Source: Viscum album (taxonomy: Eukaryota; Streptophyta; Magnoliopsida; Santalales; Viscaceae). Taken from it: a stretch of DNA of 64,000 nt. The translations under genes and the position numbers were made by a program. The stretch covers positions 1,976,742,576 through 1,976,806,575 of the forward strand of contig OY728136.1 in NCBI GenBank assembly GCA_963277665.1, written 5' to 3'. The notes beneath the pieces were generated by a model, which was not told the origin of the DNA, ran no database searches, and saw only the letters and a list, made by a program, of their open reading frames with translations. Below, piece after piece: positions 62,940 through 64,000 of the stretch (its first letter is position 1; every line of letters begins with the position of its first letter).

Positions 62940-64000
62940 TTTTAGTACTTCTGTTATATGGAATGGAATGACAAAATTTATAAGTTATTTTCCTTGTTAA
63001 AATTTGTGTCTGGCCAAGGTTATCGCACTTGATGAGTTTCATAGTTTATTTTATATAACCAAATTCACATAATAATACTTGGTTTTTTTGTTTTTATTAT
63101 TTATTGAAAACATAAAATTTGTTTTCAGTTGTTTGCAAATAAATTAACTGAAAAAAAAAATTATGCTACCATAAAATGAAAGATATAATGAATCAACTGC
63201 TTAGTATTTTGGGTTTGGATTCATGTTCTATATATTATTCATGTTGGATGATTAAAATTATTCTAACAATTAATTATTGAGATATTACTCTTTAATTATT
63301 ATTATTATTTTAGTTGTTGTGAAGTATTTAATAAAAAATAAAAATCAATTCCACCTCCTCCAATAGTTATTTTTGAGAACAAACCTCAATCGAGCATGTG
63401 GAACAATGCATGACCTACCTCCATAGTAAGTCATTTCAACCTTTGAATATCTCTACTATATTGTTTGTAAGGAATATTCACAATTCCATGAAGGGAAAAG
63501 TTTTAAAAATAATAATTTCAATTGGTTTGAGATCTATTTTTTATGAAAAATCACTCAACCAGTATATATATATCTCTCTCAAAACAATCATAAATAAATA
63601 ATTTAAAATTGAAGAACAAAATTTAGGACACTAGATCCTCCCATCAAGCCAAGCCTTGGGTCTGCCTCTCATTATCGAAAGTTATTGGTCATAATAGTGA
63701 GAATGATAAGAATAATAGAAAATCAATAACATAAATAAATAGAATAAATAAAAATAAAAATAATATAGATGATATAATTAGAAAATACAGACATTAAATA
63801 ACAAAAATATAATAAGAATAGAGAAGAGAGAATAAATAAAATAAAATGAAAAAATAATAAAGAATAAAATAATGGGAAGAATGGAGAAAAAATGATGACG
63901 AAGAATAAGGAACTATGAATGGACCGAACAGATGGTTAAAATTTCAGGGATGAATTACTATTTAAAATAAACTAATTAAAAATACATTAAAAATAAAACG
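62940..64000. repeat. Direct repeat E, right copy (runs off the window)
   Basis: It matches 57530-58590 and is still alignable at the last base, so the repeat continues beyond the window. The short frame 63398-63601 has no counterpart in the left copy and is a chance frame. Confidence 0.7.

Overview
This window looks like nuclear DNA of a flowering plant, in a gene-free stretch built almost entirely of old, nested Ty3/Gypsy LTR retrotransposons. The reasons are very high A+T by eye, no convincing host gene on either strand, long LTRs (3.9-4.2 kb), primer-binding sites of the initiator tRNA-Met type, and broken gag-protease-RT-RNase H-integrase fragments in the standard Gypsy order. The species cannot be named from the sequence. 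All recognisable element coding sequence lies on the minus strand and is full of stops and frameshifts, so no element here can encode its own proteins.

Layout. 1-4955: A+T-rich DNA that I could not identify. 4956-about 7110: an LTR-like sequence in plus orientation (copy D-left) with a TATA box. About 7925-8640: a G+C-richer island that starts with a tRNA-like A-box/B-box pair and holds a short tandem repeat. 8641-53591: element C, whose left LTR (8641-12515) and internal region (12516-17684) are continuous and whose right LTR is split (17686-20743 and 52731-53591). The split is filled by array B (20744-52730), in which three LTRs of 4.13-4.16 kb alternate with two pol-bearing internal regions, so the middle LTR is shared. 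The first B LTR is itself split by element A (22303-32480), which has two 3.9-kb LTRs around only 2.4 kb of interior and only gag-type motifs. 53592-55365: unidentified. 55366-about 57510: a second plus-strand LTR-like copy (D-right). About 57530-58590 and 62940-64000: a direct repeat pair (E), probably another LTR pair, with a G+C-richer stretch (58620-59610) after the first copy.

The insertion order follows from the splits: C first, then B inside the right LTR of C, then A inside the first LTR of B. The two other B LTRs carry the uninterrupted sequence at the point where A entered.

The seven A, B and C LTRs are diverged but share one plan. Read on the minus strand they have a TGT(A)ACACC-like start, a TATAAAAGG-type core promoter (clear in five, decayed in two), and downstream a pair of G+C-rich boxes (core gagacggta, followed by a cgtacgtacgcacg-like tract on the plus strand) whose cores are 186-202 bp apart. 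This paired box is the most striking conserved noncoding signal in the window. The elements look like long-LTR plant Gypsy relatives, possibly the Del/Tekay chromovirus group, but that placement is inference.
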